From Anthonomus grandis grandis (Eukaryota; Arthropoda; Insecta; Coleoptera; Curculionidae): a stretch of DNA of 64,000 bases. The stretch spans positions 13,983,644 through 14,047,643 of the forward strand of contig NC_065548.1 of the NCBI RefSeq assembly GCF_022605725.1. Reading direction: 5' to 3'. Position numbers and translations under genes: made by a program. The notes under the pieces are model-generated. The model was given only the letters and a program-made list of their open reading frames with translations. It was not told the origin of the DNA and ran no database searches. The stretch's first letter is position 1; every line of letters begins with the position of its first letter. This document shows positions 1 to 13,013 of this stretch, one piece after another.

Positions 1-1
1 T

Positions 2-386
2 TGGAATCCACGATTCAACCTAATTGTTGAAGAAATAGAAAATTGTTTATATTTTCAACAAGATGGAGCGCCACCCCACTTTGTTCTTCCTGTAAGGCCA
101 TTTTTACATGATGAGTTTCGAGATAAGTAGATTGAAAGGAGAGGTCCAATGGAATGGCCGGCGAGATCACCAGATCTAACCCCTCGACTTTTTTCTCTGA
201 GGTTACTTAAAACCTGTCGGGTTTAAAATGCAACCAGTTTCACTCGATGATCTTCGGCAACGGATTATTACAGAATGTGCATCCATTCCAAGAGAAGCGT
301 TTAAAAATATGAGAAATAGGTTTAAAAATAGATTATACTTTCGTTTAACTCAAAATGGAATGCATTTTAAGCATCTAATTAAATAA
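2..386 (+). pseudogene. Mariner-like transposase, C-terminal part, decayed
   Basis: A frame open from base 2 reads NCLYFQQDGAPPHF, then PVRPFL and RRGPMEWPARSPDLTP. These are the catalytic blocks of the insect Tc1/mariner-superfamily group whose signature is FQQDGAPPH...SPDLTPLDFF. 36 residues lie between the Asp of QQD and the Asp of SPD. An in-frame TAG falls where the family has Trp, a frame change occurs near base 180, and a TGA follows LDFFL. After that the frame reads ECASIPREAFKNMRNRF and closes with HFKHLIK and a natural stop at 384-386. The N-terminus lies outside the window. Non-functional. Related copies are at 2.75-3.0 kb and 21.4-22.3 kb (both minus). Confidence 0.88.
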
Positions 387-2740
387 AATTAATACTTTGC
401 TTAATTAGACCCTGAATAGAATTTAGGAAAAATTCTTTTGCAGGTCAGAATATGCAGTACTACTCCAAAAGCTCTTTAATCACAAAAGGGGTGGTGCCAT
501 TTAATTTTGAAGTTGGGGTGCATCGCTCCTATAACCAAAATTTGATGGTTGTAGTTCTCCCTACCTGTATATCATTTGTACGAAATTGCGCTTTCTATTT
601 GCATTGAAAGTTTTCAAATTGATACCCTGTATGTAAAGTGAGCCAGTCAAGAAAGCTTCCTTCAAGTTACCACTAAGGCGGATATACGCCATATCATGGA
701 AAACAAACTCGCATTCCAAACCACAAATGGTATTTTAAAATACCTTTGCAGGGACTTTAAGGGAATAATAAGTTGCGTATACAACGTTAGGATATATAGA
801 AACTACCCCACCCTAAGCCGTCCTAACTAACACAAATTCTTAACTCTCGACCACGTTCGGCAGCCCCCAAACCCATCCTCAGGAATGCCGTTATTTCGGA
901 CTAAAGAAATATATACGGGGTGTTTTTTTTTAAAGTTGAGTTATTTATTTTAACTACTTGTAGGACTTCTCGAAAGGTAAAGTTATGCCTAAAAATATCC
1001 ATCATCATGTCATCAGGTATTCTGAATGCATCTAAGATATTTATTCAGAAAATTTAAACATTCATGGGGTGTTCAATGGATATAAAACATTATAAATATT
1101 TTGAAATAAAAATTCTAGGAATATTCCAACGGAAAATTTTCAAACTGAAAATAGATTCTCTGAACAATCAGAAAAGCAGATTTTCAAAATAGCACCCAAT
1201 TATTATTTTTATTTTTTTTTATAATGCAAAATTAGAATTATTACTTACCACAACCTTTCTGAGCATTACGTGGATGGTTTCTTTTGCATTTACCTGAAAA
1301 AAAAACATAAATTTCAAAATAAGTCAACGAAATAGCAGCTTTCCTGGAATTTGCTATAAAATTCAAAGTGTCTATTTTTACACCAAAAAAATAACAAAAA
1401 ATAAACCATAATCTCGCCGAACCTTAAATCGGCGGGTTGTGATCTATAAAATAAACAAAAAAAACTCTCGGGAAAAATTGACAAAAAAGAAAATAAACGA
1501 AAGTCTAAAAATAAAAATGTAATTTCTTTAGTTAGATTTTCACAGAAGTGTTTATCAAAGGACCGCATCATTTTGGCATCTGGCCAAAAAACGTTTAATA
1601 GGCCGAGAAAATGCGAGAGAATTTTACTTTTTAATTTTTACTTTTATAAAATAGTTCTATTGAGTGACTGCAATTAAAGGCAGGCTGCAATTTAAGGCTT
1701 TTTTTTGACGTATCGTGGCTTATTAAGTTATGCATAATGGTTTCATTTGCTCAATTCATATGTTAATAAAAAAATCATATTTTCATGCATGAAATTAAAA
1801 AACCTGTTTAGATACGTAAATACATAATTTTAGGAAGAATTTAGGCACGTAAGTACTGTTTGAAAAGTTTGTTACAAAACATAGTTGTACTGCTAGTTTT
1901 ATTTAATATATGGTGACTAAATCGCCTACATTGCTGACTTTACCGATTAAACCAAAAACTAAATTAAGGGTCACTTTATACTCTAATTATCTTAGGACAT
2001 TAAGTACTAAATAATATTTAACATCTGAAAATATTCTGTTAAGGGTTTAATGGTCAAAGAAACAATTATAAAGCATTCGCACCATGTTTCTGTCCTAATG
2101 TTTGGGCTGTTTCAGTAGCCACTTTTTCATTCATTCAATATAAAAATATACAATTCTCCTAAAACCATTCCACTGTTTTAAAATAATGGAATTTTTAATC
2201 GTATTTAAACTCTTTCTTTTTTGCTAAAAAACTGCCAAATTATAAGTAAACAAACTGGCGTAAAGTCATACAGTCAAAGTTTAGTTGTTACAGTCGGTCT
2301 TAGTCGCTGTCCGAATCAAGGTCCCGATTTAAGAGTCAGTATCGCTGAGATATAATGTGTGACTTAAGTCACGAGTCGTAGTGAGAAGTTGCTCACGAGT
2401 TTCCCCATATTCCCCATTTCCATCTTACTGTAGTTGAACTAATAAGAGAAGGATCTTGCATTATATTTCCAAAGATCACTGGAATTTCTTTTACGTAGTT
2501 TATAGCTTTTTATTCTTTACACCTATAAGTCTATTTAACTCATCTTTTAGTTTAGTAAGTTCTTCTGCCAATGATCAAATTGGTTTCAACATAAAAATAA
2601 CCATAGCAAGAGTTTTTAAATTTGATGCTATTTTTCAATTTTTTTCGATTGATCATAATAATGGTTACACAGATTATGATACGGTTAAAGTTGACAATTC
2701 TAGCTACACCGCCCACCTGTTTTCTTAATATTTCAAATAG
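387..2740. other. AT-rich gap without a gene
   Basis: No coding region recognised. The short minus-strand frame at 1314-1571 is low-complexity Phe/Leu-rich and has no family signature. A 'taccctgtat' at about 622-631 resembles the ACAGGGT-type termini seen elsewhere in the window, in reverse orientation. Confidence 0.5.
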
Positions 2741-2743
2741 TAA

Positions 2744-3000
2744 GGACACTGTTCGAAATGCTGGCTTACATAATGTAGCATTTCTGGTATAACTTGACAG
2801 CACGCGTCTACTATTTATTGCAGCAAATCTAAATTTTGGATTTTAAATGTTTATAAAAAAAAGTCAAATGGCGACATCTCAGGAGTTCTGGCAGGTCAGT
2901 CAATATAACCTCTTTTTCCGAACCATCTTCGCGGAAAATCTTCATCAAAACTTGTTGGAAAATAAGATTTAGCATATACATTGCTCATCTTGCTCATTGA
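2744..3000 (-). pseudogene. Mariner-like transposase C-terminal remnant
   Basis: On the minus strand the DNA reads FDEDFPRRWFGKRGYID, a TGA where the family has Trp, then PARTPEMSPFDFFL, a TAA, and after a frame change VIPEMLHYVSQHFEQC. This matches block by block the end of the same transposase family as at the window start (RRGPMEWPARSPDLTP...ECASIPREAFKNMRNRF). The upstream QQDGAPPH block is barely traceable. No start, no terminal repeats and no intact catalytic set are visible. It is a separate, more decayed copy in opposite orientation. Confidence 0.75.
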
Positions 3001-4775
3001 AATTAACTAAAGCCTTAGTAATTAGTAAAAGCTCAACTGGCAAATATTAATTACCAATTTTTATTTTCTAGTTAAACTCGTTTTCGTGCCAAAATAAGAA
3101 CGAGTGTAATGAGTTGCCAAAGTAAGAATTCGGCGACTAATTAGCCTTAAACGTAACTAATTAACCATTTTTGGCATAAATATGCCTAACTAGCCATAAG
3201 ATAGCAAATATTAATTTAGCATTTGAAAAAAATAACCAATTACCCTTTTAAGGTTAAATTAGGGCTTTAAGAACAAACCTATTAAGCTTATTAATCTTTT
3301 AACATCAGCTTTAAATTGGTTATATAAGAGCACAGCTTTAACAAGACTTATCTTGTTAGATCTTTGATAGTGGTCATTTTCCGTCAGGCTTAGTTTTGGT
3401 CAAATAACGGGCACAAAATGGACAAAAACATATCTTAAGTTCGATCAAAATAAACATTAAGGGGTGGGTCATAAAAGATTTACGGCTTCTGGGTTTTTAT
3501 TAGAAAATAGCCATAAAAGTTTTTATACTTATTCCTCACTTAAGCAACCTTAAAATAGACAAACAAAACAAACAAACACGTATGCTCATTTTATTTTCTT
3601 TTATTAAACTAATTTTAACGGCTACAGTTTGACTTAATCGTAGAGCAAATAATGGGCATAAAGTGGCTCAAGAAATATAGCTTTGATAAAAAAATAGGAG
3701 CCTAATGGTTACTGGGATCTAATCAAAAATTTGTCACACAAAAGCGATAAAAACCTTATCCGACTAAAATAATCATTTGACCAACTACGATCGGTAAATA
3801 ACAACCATTTCTGGCTACTTTTTGGCCCAAATATGACACCTTGTTTTACCCAACTCATGTAGAGTTTAAGAAACATGTTTTTGCAAAGAAAATTGACAAT
3901 AAAAACTCTAATATTTATTTTGTTTATCGTGCATAAAATTTAACAACCGCCACAGTGACATTTAGAAAGGTCGTGATCGTTATAAAACTTGAAATTCAAG
4001 TGAGAATTTCCACCATTTAACTGATAATTTTTCGTATTATCGCGCCACTTACGTACATATGAAAAACATTTTGCTAACGTAAGCGTAATTATGTTACAAG
4101 GTAAACAAGGCATTTACATACAAGTTGACTATTATATCAATCATTTTTTTTTCTTTTTTTCTCTCTCTTTACTCTAGATTATTTTTATAGCGCGAGAAGG
4201 CTTCAAAGGTCAAGTATATATAACCGATTAGCTAGAATAATAATAATAATGATAATAATAGTTTTAGATGAGTAGGCATAGACACGGTAAAAATAGCTGT
4301 TTCGTCATGGAAGGTTTATGAATAAAGTTGTTAGGTTAATTATCATACTGTGGCAATTAAATATAATAGGACATGCGAATTTTTATTAATATAATGGTTG
4401 GAATTTATGAATATTTAATAGTATGGCGGTTCGAGCCTTTATTAAATCATAATTTACGCTACCCACATTTAATATACATAATGTGCTTTTTTTTAATAAG
4501 TTAGTTTTGTGGCATATTGTTGTCCCACCTTTACTTTCCTAAAAATTTTTGTTTTACTATTTTAGCGGGATAATTGATAATTAATAAATGACTATTCAAC
4601 AAATGGGTCCAATAGTCATTTAAATTATGTATTAACATACAGAAAAACCAAATAAGGCTTTTTTGATTGATTTTTATTATCAAAAATGTGTATTGCTAAT
4701 CTAACCCGAATACTTTAAAATCTATCTAACGAGTTTTATTTAAATCAGTTTATTTTTAACAAAAAGTTAAATTTA
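3001..4775. other. Gene-free AT-rich segment with a pyrimidine tract and short (TAA)n
   Basis: No protein signature on either strand. Sub-features: a pyrimidine-rich run at about 4142-4175 ending in 'ctctag', and a short interrupted TAA microsatellite at about 4236-4260. Weak sub-repeats (for example 'caaata(a/g)tgggca(c/t)aaa(a/g)tgg'-like strings near 3401 and 3647) suggest old duplication but are too degraded to define. Confidence 0.4.
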
Positions 4776-4779
4776 TTCA

Positions 4780-6400
4780 TTTAAATTTTACGTATTGAAT
4801 ACGGTAAAACTCGAAAAAAAATACTTTTTACTCTATTTTTTTTGACGTAAAAATCCATTTTATATCCAAGAGTCTCAGACGATTGCAATAAAATCTCTGT
4901 CTTCTTATCTTCCTCGCCTGTGGGGATCATAATTACGTAAGAAAAATTATATTTTCAAGCAAATTACGATGTAATGAAAAAATGAGATTTGGTAGCAACT
5001 TAAAAAATCGACTTTGTACCCATTTTTTGAGCTAGAAACACATTTTAGATTTAAGAATCTGCAATGATCGTAATGAATCAAAGCTTCTCATCTATAGAGA
5101 ATATATATACAAAAGAGACATAACATTTTAAGTCGATTCCAGACATAATGGAAAAATGAAATGCGGTAGAAGCTGAAAAATACTATATTTTTTTTGCTTT
5201 ATTTTTGACATAAACATATATTTTAGATCCATATATTTCTCTCATGAGATCTTATTGGATTTGGGTCCAACAAAAAGATTTATTTTCATTTATTACTATG
5301 TCATCCTCAAGTCGTATATGATACTCGGTTAGCTGGAGACTAAACCGACGTTCTTTAGTTGCAATTATTCATAAGAACATTTAGGCTTGAATCTCTCTCG
5401 ATCCATGAAAGAAGTATGAAAGTAGGAGACCTTCCTCCATTAGTCCAGATTGTTCCAGATTCCTATAAATAAGTTGCTGATTCCATATCAAAGCTGATAA
5501 ATATATCATTGGGTTGGGTTAAGCAAATGTTGGAACGTACCTGAAGCTAGTTACAGGGCTTTGATTCTTATTAATTTTGACTAATTCGTATATCATGGCT
5601 TGTATGGCACCAGGTAGAAAATTACAATTTTTTTCTTTGTAAACGTGTGTTTAATTTTAGGTGATTTTAAACTTCGTGACCTTGTTTTCGATGTCCACTG
5701 TACGTCTATATGAGATTTTGAATTTTTTTTATTATTTACAAATTTTCTTCAAATTATTAATGCACTTATTATTTTTAACGTTATTAAATTTAGTTATAGT
5801 TAGCCACCGTTTACAGGGCTCCATAGCAAAAATCAGTGATGATCCATTGTTGCCAGTGAATCCTTGTTATCGTGTTCTCACTGTTGAGATTAATCTCAGT
5901 CATAAATTTGAAGAATGCCAACTAATAAAAACACACTACACTTAGTTCAAAAAAGGCAAATTTTCATCAAATTTATATATTATTTAACGCCAATAATTGG
6001 GAGAATCCGTAGTGTGGTTATGTTGATGAATCTGTAATTAATACATAAAAATTTGACAGAATGTGTTTTTCTTTTGTTGTTTTAGTCACAACAAAAGTTG
6101 GTAAAATGTTTCCTGTATGGTATAAATAATTACAAAGACAAAGAAAGATTTTTAAATTAAATTTTCAAATAATGGAGTATTATCTTAATGAAGTAATATT
6201 TGTGTAATGTAATTGATATAATGAAAGAATAAAGTGCGATAGAAACCAATTTTGTACCCAATTTGCGACCTTAAAAGCCATTTTAGAACTAGGAATCTTG
6301 GACGACCATAATAAAATAATGTTTTTTGAATACAATTACGTAAGAAAAAATCTTTCCAAAATGACTCAGCACTCTCTAAGAATCAATTCCATATAAATTG
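4780..6400 (+). repeat. Diverged repeat of about 180 bp, several degenerate units
   Basis: A block of the form 'taatg(a/g)aa(a/g)aatga...(g)cggtag(a/c)a' followed about 50 bp later by '(a)cacattttagat...ag(a)atct(g/t)' recurs near 4850, 4975-5060, 5150-5220 and again at 6220-6310. Adjacent copies are spaced about 175-185 bp. Units share 'tttgtaccca', 'attttag' and 'aattacgtaagaaaaa(t)' sub-blocks. The region between about 5300 and 6200 holds no clear unit. No coding sequence is recognised; the frame at 5661-5945 is hydrophobic, unassigned and probably chance. Confidence 0.45.
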
Positions 6401-8040
6401 TGATTTTAATAAGCCGTTCATTTTTATCATGTGAAATTATATTCCTATAATATAAAATTATACTCCAAACTTAAACGCAATTATGACACATCCATTAAAA
6501 TTATGAATAATAAAAAAGAAAATGCTGATTTCTTTTGTTATCTAATAAAAAGTGCCGTACATAAAATGTATCCTAATAATTTAAAAATAAGAAAAATTCT
6601 TAAAATATTTAAGAGAACTATTTAACAGAAGGCAAAAAATCCTAATGAAATACGGGAACGTTTGACGAAAGAGGATTTAGAATCTTTATTAAACCGATAA
6701 GAAAAGCCCGAAGATTATTAATAGTAAGTATCATAAAAATTTAGATAAAATTTCAGTCAGTTAATAATTATTACTTTATTGTTCGTTTAAAATATGTAAT
6801 ATTAAAAATCCCGACAGCCAAGAATAAATATTTATTAAAAAACCAATTCATTTATTGAAATATAACCTGTTCATGTCTACAGTATTAATTGACTTTTACG
6901 TAACACCTTGGAATTTAAATATCTGCTTTAATGTAATTTATACTTAATAAACATGTGTAAATATTAATTGAAATTTATATCTAACTGAATGAGTCCAATT
7001 AAAACTTGGGAAAAAACACACTTACCTGTAATGATTAACGTTTCTAAAAATATCTGATAGGCGATCAATAAAAAAAAATAATCACCATATCACGTGCGTA
7101 CTAAAAACGAACCAATAACTGATATTTTTTCTATTAGAAGCTTATCACGAAAAGCTCTCATGCCCGTTAAAAATGTCAATATGTCGAAACAATTTACACG
7201 TTAAGTGGGCGTCTGTTCAGATAGCAATAGCTCGATTTGCGTACGTACTATACATATACGCCATTAATCTGTTGTCATGTGCTAGCGAAATTTAAATAAA
7301 TTTTAATGAAAACCGCGTTGCACAATGTTTTTTTGATTATTTCAGCGTTTCAAGGACACACTTATATGCCCAAAAATATAAAATCCAGTACTCCAGTAAA
7401 ATGTGAAAATTTATTGAATGAAACATTTTAATATTTTTCTGCACTAGGGGCAAAAATAAGGGTTTTTAGCTCCATTAGCTGGCCGCCATCCAACTTAGTA
7501 AGAATCCAACAAAACTCTAACAAAAGCCCAATATTTCCTGCCTTTTTACGATATTATTTTAAGCTTATTATCAAGTAAAAAATGCATTTACGAGCTTGGC
7601 AATGTTCCAAGGCCGGCGTTCGATTATGCATTCTGGTATTAACAACTTTCTATTCGATCTGGGTCTGAAACTCGCTATTTATAACGATTTAGTAATAATA
7701 AGTTGGTTATTAACGTGGCGAAAAGGGTTAATGCATAATTTAAATGGTTCTGCTGCACGTTTATTTAAATTAGTCATATATTATAGTATTTGATATAGTT
7801 ATATAATGTTAGATATTAAGGCGGTAGATAACGTTCGCATATGTGAATAAAATGTATATGGCGGACTTCCGGTACGGGTATATGCCTTCATTATTATTTG
7901 TTATTTAATTCATACATCAATACAAATATAAATTTCATGGATCTAGGAATATATTCATAGTCACTTACGTAACTTAAAACCTGGATGTATTTATTAATAA
8001 GAGTTTTTTATCCTTAATGAATTTAAACTTGTTATCCTAG
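6401..8040. other. Gap without recognised gene; moderate-GC island near 7.15-7.3 kb
   Basis: The short frames at 6431-6625 and 7596-7793 have no family signature. The segment around 7150-7290 is less AT-rich than its surroundings and shows no repeat structure. It could be unique host sequence, but nothing defines a function. Confidence 0.35.
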
Positions 8041-9120
8041 CCACTAGTTTATTAATTTTTTTCTGTTTATTATTTTTCGTACATCTTTTAGAACTAAATT
8101 GAGTATTTTTGGTGCAAGATAATTTATAAAGCGCTTATTTAAATTTGTATTACTCTTGGGAATTTCTAAGTGATCATTTGTGATATTGCGAGTATTATGA
8201 GAATGCGTTACAGCATTATTTAGTTTGAGGTTTTTATGAACAAAGTAACAAACTTTCAAGAGATAAACTGATTGGAAATCAAAAATATCACAAAAGTATA
8301 ATACATTGGTTAAATATTATTATTTTGCCAAATAGGATTTTTAAAATATAATTTTATACCACATTTAAAGGTTTCAGATATTTTCGGTTAGATTTAAAGT
8401 GTGGTGATTCCATTCTACATATTTATCGACATTATAACATCCAAATACTTGGTAAAGGAAACCCTCTTAATAACATTCTATTGAGCATTTTTTATATATC
8501 AAGGGAATCAAATGTAGGAGGTTTGCTTGAGTTAATAAATAGACTATGTATTTTTTATATGTTAAGTGATAATTTAAACGGGTCTAGCCAGTTCCTTATC
8601 TTACTCATTCCAATTGTTGCACTGTCTTATACATTCCAAACTCTTTCCAGAAAAAATTATTGTCATCATCTGATTTCCAATTCCGCGAGTGAGTTAATAT
8701 ATTTGATAATTAGTAAAGTGTATTTCTATTTTTATTTTTAATGATTCATTTAACGTATCCTCAATTTTTAAAAATTTTTGTTTTTTTTTTGTCAGATCAT
8801 TTTTCAAAAGTTATCAAAACTGGGCCTTTTACTCTATTTAAAGATAATACGTCCGATATATATATTAATACGATAACAGTCGATCATAGGCACAGTATCC
8901 AAGGCGTTTGCCAAATCTAAAAATATTGTAATACATTTTTCGTTCTTTTTCAGTTTATCTGTTGTTTGTTTAGCGGATTACAGATATATCATATCATAAT
9001 ATATATTATATCTGTTGTACTTACAGCATAAAGAAAATCGTGTTGTCTATAAAATAAATGTTTACTTTGCGAAAACGATATTAACCTCTCCTTAAGGTAT
9101 TTCTTAAATACTTTAGCAAA
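8040..9120 (-). pseudogene. Non-LTR retrotransposon reverse transcriptase, Jockey/CR1 type, decayed
   Basis: Read on the minus strand in several frames, the order is correct for a LINE RT. First comes the pre-palm region with KYLKERLISF near 9110. Then motif A, seen as IFLDLANALDTVP near 8930-8890 (family: LDLAKAFDTVPH). Then IRNWLDPFKLSLNI and KYLDVIMSI near 8580-8430. Last is the C-terminal tail, VTHSHNTRN...LAPKILNLVLKDVRKII at 8259-8044, which matches the conserved end of these RTs. The YADD motif is not legible. No endonuclease domain precedes it, so this is a 5'-truncated copy with many stops. Confidence 0.75.
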
Positions 9121-9617
9121 ATTATATAAGTTTTGGGTTTTTTTAAAAAGAGTGATTTTTCGCATAGAGTGATTTTTTTGTGAAAATATGTGTGGAACTT
9201 TAAATTCATCACAGTTACACTTTGAAATTTTGTTTGAAAGTCAGATTGAAAATGAGGTACCTGAAATAAGCAATTATTAAGTAAAAAAGCCTGGAATAAA
9301 GTAAAAAAAAAATATTTAAAATTTCCTAAATGATGAGTATGTTCCTGTAATAAAAAAATTATTAGAAGTACTAAAGCCATAATTAAATTACCTGGATGAT
9401 ATACAATCATGAAATGCCTGGAATAAAACTAAAAATCACCTGAAAAAAAATGAAAAATTATTCCAGGTGCCTGAAAAAAGGAACAACCGACATATATGCC
9501 TGAAATAAAAGAAAACAAATTTCCAGACAGTTGAAATGTTTTTTCCAAGAATTTGCCAGGAAAAATCTGAATCTTGTAGTCGGGATTATATTTGAACAAC
9601 TAAAGAAGAGAAAAATA
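9121..9617. repeat. Degenerate CCAGG/CCTGGAA-rich repeat
   Basis: The segment is dotted with 'cctg(g)aataaa' and 'ccagg' words, for example 'gcctggaataaa' near 9280 and 9418, 'ttccaggtgcctgaa' near 9460, and 'ttccagacagttgaaatg' at 9521-9538. The same words mark the repeats at 16.1-18.8, 38.4-38.8 and 59.1 kb. The minus-strand frame at 9081-9410 is low complexity and not a gene. Confidence 0.45.
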
Positions 9618-10022
9618 CCATTATTATTATTATTCTTATTATATTATTATTAGTATAAGTATAATTTTAGTATAAAGTTGACTGGAAACGTTTTTAATTA
9701 CAAAAAAAGCTCAAGTTATGAAAATTTATCAATATAATAAATATGTCTTTATTTAGACCGCAGAAGTTATTTTTTTATTTTTTTTTTATCTTGGGAAACT
9801 TGAATTACCTAAATATGGCATTTTCTGACTTTTTATATTTTTAATATATAAATTAGCTAAAAGAAAATACATTTATTTTGACTTCCTGGAAGACAAGGAA
9901 CATAATTTTCTTAAGATATTTTGCCAACGCTCCAGTTTTAAATTACAAAACTCAAAAATAAAAATTTGAAGTTATTAATTTTTTTCAGACAAGTAAAGGT
10001 TTCTGTTTAATCTAAAATGTAA
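9618..10022 (+). repeat. Dispersed repeat module (copy 1), headed by TTA runs
   Basis: Starts with TTA/ATT runs, then 'gtctttatttag', 'aattagctaaaa(g)aaaata', 'ttgacttcctggaaga', 'caacgctccagttttaaatt' and 'ttcag(g/a)caagt'. The second half matches 16150-16290 almost word for word and 18215-18320 more loosely. The first half matches 12916-13210. The LINE that starts near 10030 abuts its right end, so that LINE probably inserted into or beside this module. Confidence 0.6.
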
Positions 10023-10027
10023 AGAAA

Positions 10028-11178
10028 AAAATTCAACGGGTTAAGATGGGTAGAGACTTATCTGTGCAGTACATGGCAGTGTCTGGAGTGCCACAGGGCA
10101 GTAACCTTGGTCCATTACTGTTTGTGATTTTTATTAATGACTTGACAGATTCTGTAGAATGTTCTGAGTGTGTCGTGTTTGCAGATGACTTTAAGTTATT
10201 TAAACATATATCATCTATTAAAGATTGTGATGAGTTGCAGAGTGATTTAGACTCAGTGTCTGAGTGGTTTAAGGTCAATAGAATGTTATTAAATGTTGGT
10301 AAATGTCATGTTTTAACTTTTACACGAAAAGTGGAATGTACCAAGTTTAATTACATGATTGATAATTTGTCACTAAGCAGGAAAAGTGAATGTAGGGACC
10401 TTGGTGTGTACATGCAGTCAAACTTTAAATTTAACCAGCACTATGAAGCTATTGTCAATAAATTTTGGATTTCTAATTAGAAACACTAAAAACTTTAAAC
10501 AAATAAAATCAATCATAATGTTATACAATACATTGGTTAGACCCCATTTAGAATATGCCTCTGTTATTTGGTCACCACAGTCATTGGTGCATATCGATAT
10601 GATTGAAAAAGTGCAAAAGAGGTTTTTAAGGTATCTATACTTAAGAACTCATATACCTGTCTCTATATGATTTCTTATGAAAGTATGCTGAATTTAGTAT
10701 GATTAGATTAAGTATTAGACGAAGTTTAAATGATGTACTATTTATATATAATATTGTCAACAATTTAAAGTATAAGAAATGTTCCTTAATTAACAACGTA
10801 ACTTTTGTGAATTTAAGAATAAGAAATAAAAAGCTGTTCCAATGTTTAACTCCAAGTAGTTCACCTATAAATCGAATGATGTACCAAAGTAATGAATATA
10901 TACAAAAATGTGATATAGATTTCTTTAATAGTTCTGTAGGACAAATTAGATCTGTGGTTTTAGGTAGTTCAAAGTATAAGTGGTACACATATTTGTTTTA
11001 GAACCTGCTATATGTATTTGTATGTTTTTTATATTTTTTTTATATTGTTAATTTGTTTAGTTAGTAGATTTTAGTTGGAGTCTTTCTTTTTCTCGCCTTT
11101 ACTGGCTTAGTAAGCACTGTTAACATGTAATTACATTTCCAATGTGTTTGTGAGAGCGTAATAAATAAATAAATAAAT
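10028..11178 (+). pseudogene. 5'-truncated Jockey-type LINE with 3' (AATA)n tail
   Basis: The frame at 10046-10480 holds RT palm motifs: SGVPQGSNLGPLLF (motif B region), VVFADDFKLF (the catalytic ADD, motif C) and MLLNVGKCHVLTFTRK. A frame change near 10460 leads to TLVRPHLEYASVIWSPQ and VQKRFLRYLYLRTH. Another near 10680 leads to 10699-11001 (SLNDVLFIYNIVNN ... SSPINRMM). Three consecutive blocks in different frames give the normal thumb and C-terminal order. The element ends in 'aataaataaataaataaatt' at about 11160-11178, a typical LINE tail. The endonuclease and N-terminal RT are missing. Same family as 14.4-16.0 kb and 27-30.3 kb. It is the least decayed LINE here. Confidence 0.88.
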
Positions 11179-11995
11179 TAATTAATTTAAAAAAATATTA
11201 TTGCATAAATATAAATGTAATCAAGTGCATTATATAAAATAAAATCCAAGCTTTAATTGTCAAAATTCATAAAACTATTGAATATTTAATCTGATCTGAA
11301 ACACATAATTTTATTAACCGTTCTGTCTGTATACGTATAAAGTCTTTTCATTGATGGTTATTGTCTTCTACGTTTGAACTTTTAAGTTATATAAATTTTG
11401 TTAATTTTAAATTGTGACGATTGTCTAAATTTGTTTGTAAAAAGTTTTTTCATAATATTTTATGTTTTGACCCCTTTAGGGAGAGAGTTTTTTGTTAAAT
11501 TTTGACCCGTAAGTTTGATCATTTTAGTGAAGTTCTGAAGTTTTTGGTAGTTTTGGTAGCACTAATGATGGCTATTTATTAGTCGAAAGCGCTTTGCTAT
11601 TAGTGGATGAAAAATATATACACGTTGTACAAATCTTTTCTCACATTTTTTTAGATCTACGTGTACACAGTCACTCTTGCAAGTTAGTCGTATTTGATTT
11701 TTTTTTCTTTATCATCATTCTCTATTGGCATTTAAGTCTAATGAAGGATAAAAAGTAGGACTTGCTTAGAGACCTAAGTTTAAGAAAATTGACTTTATTA
11801 TTATGATTATTTTTATTATTATTATTAACAGTTTAGTATAAACATATAGTTTAAGTACAAATCGTGAATGATAATTCGTACAATTTTAAGGATTTGGAAA
11901 ATCTGGACTTCGGTACATTAATTTTTCTGTGGAATCTGTGAGTTTTGAACTGTGCATATACCATATTGAGATTGCGTGCTTTAAACATTTATTTA
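11179..11995. other. Gene-free AT-rich gap
   Basis: No coding signature. Contains an (ATT)n stretch near 11805-11830. Confidence 0.4.
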
Positions 11996-12120
11996 TACAG
12001 GGTGGTCCAGTTTAAACGTCATTAATTTTAATACGTGATAGAGAATTTAAAAAGAAATAGACTTTCATCATTAATTTTTTCTCAGAAATGTTTAATAACA
12101 AAGATACAGGGTGTTAAAGT
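11996..12120 (+). repeat. Two ACAGGGTG-type element termini 108 bp apart
   Basis: 'tacagggtggtccagtttaa' at 11996-12015 and 'atacagggtgttaaagtt' at about 12104-12121, separated by 'tctcagaaatgtttaataac'. This layout is common at the ends of mariner-like or MITE-like insect elements (family knowledge). No transposase lies between them. The matching right end is not resolved. Confidence 0.4.
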
Positions 12121-12332
12121 TAAGAATAATTAATTGTTTATTTATCATAACTTTTAAACTACCAGCTAAATCTTTAATTAAATTTTGCATGGTGGTTACT
12201 GTAGTGAATTATTAATTACTGATGAACCCAATTTAAAAAAAAATTGCCAGTGGTGTAACATACGGAGGGACTTGATCCTTTTTTGTCTCAAATCCGCGAG
12301 GTGATAAAATATTTTTTCTTTTTATAAGAAGT

Positions 12333-12723
12333 CAACTGTTAAATTCTCCATTTAATTTGGAAAAAAAAGTTACTCTTGCAAAATTATGATTTAAGGCACT
12401 GTTTTTAAAATATCTGAGTTTAATTGTACAGAAGCGCCAGTTAAAATGCTGCAAAAACTAAAAAAAAAAGAAAATTAGGCTTAAATGTTAAATTAAACTT
12501 GTCAAATAAAATAATGACTTAAGGTAGCTTTTGATAATCTTTTATATTTAACAAATTATTTAAATTATAACATGATTTTTTAAAAATCCAAGTCCAATTT
12601 CCTTTTTTTTTATAAATTTTTGCAACATTTTAGCAGGTATTTCTGAACAATTAAAGTAAGATATTTAAGGAACAGTAAGTTAAATCATAATTTTGCAAGA
12701 GTAACTTTTTTTTAAATTAAATG

Positions 12724-12740
<17 letters not shown>
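12333..12740. mobile_element. Fold-back (long inverted repeat) element
   Basis: The left arm at about 12333-12476 and right arm at about 12598-12740 are reverse complements of each other. The left reads ctccatttaattt...gttactcttgcaaaattatg, then 'aaaatgctgcaaaaa'. The right arm read backwards gives the same words with scattered mismatches. The loop is about 120 bp of AT-rich DNA. The outermost ~14 bp of the right arm overlap the end of the R4/Dong-like RT scrap, which may be chance or may mean the arms were captured from that element. No coding capacity. Confidence 0.7.

Positions 12741-13013
<273 letters not shown>

Noticed and set aside
4142..4180. Polypyrimidine tract ending in 'ctctag', resembling a splice acceptor
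   Set aside because: No open frame or donor partner follows; likely simple-sequence DNA.
4425..4450. 'ggcggttcgagcctttatta', resembling a tRNA T-arm
   Set aside because: No acceptor, D or anticodon stem could be built around it. No tRNA or rRNA gene was found in the window.
5661..5945. 94-codon plus frame with a hydrophobic N-terminus
   Set aside because: Hydrophobicity is what AT-rich DNA gives in this frame; no motif, no start context, inside a degenerate repeat.
9081..9410. 109-codon minus frame
   Set aside because: Phe/Leu/Lys-rich translation of the CCTGGAATAAA repeat region and the start of a LINE relic; no family signature.
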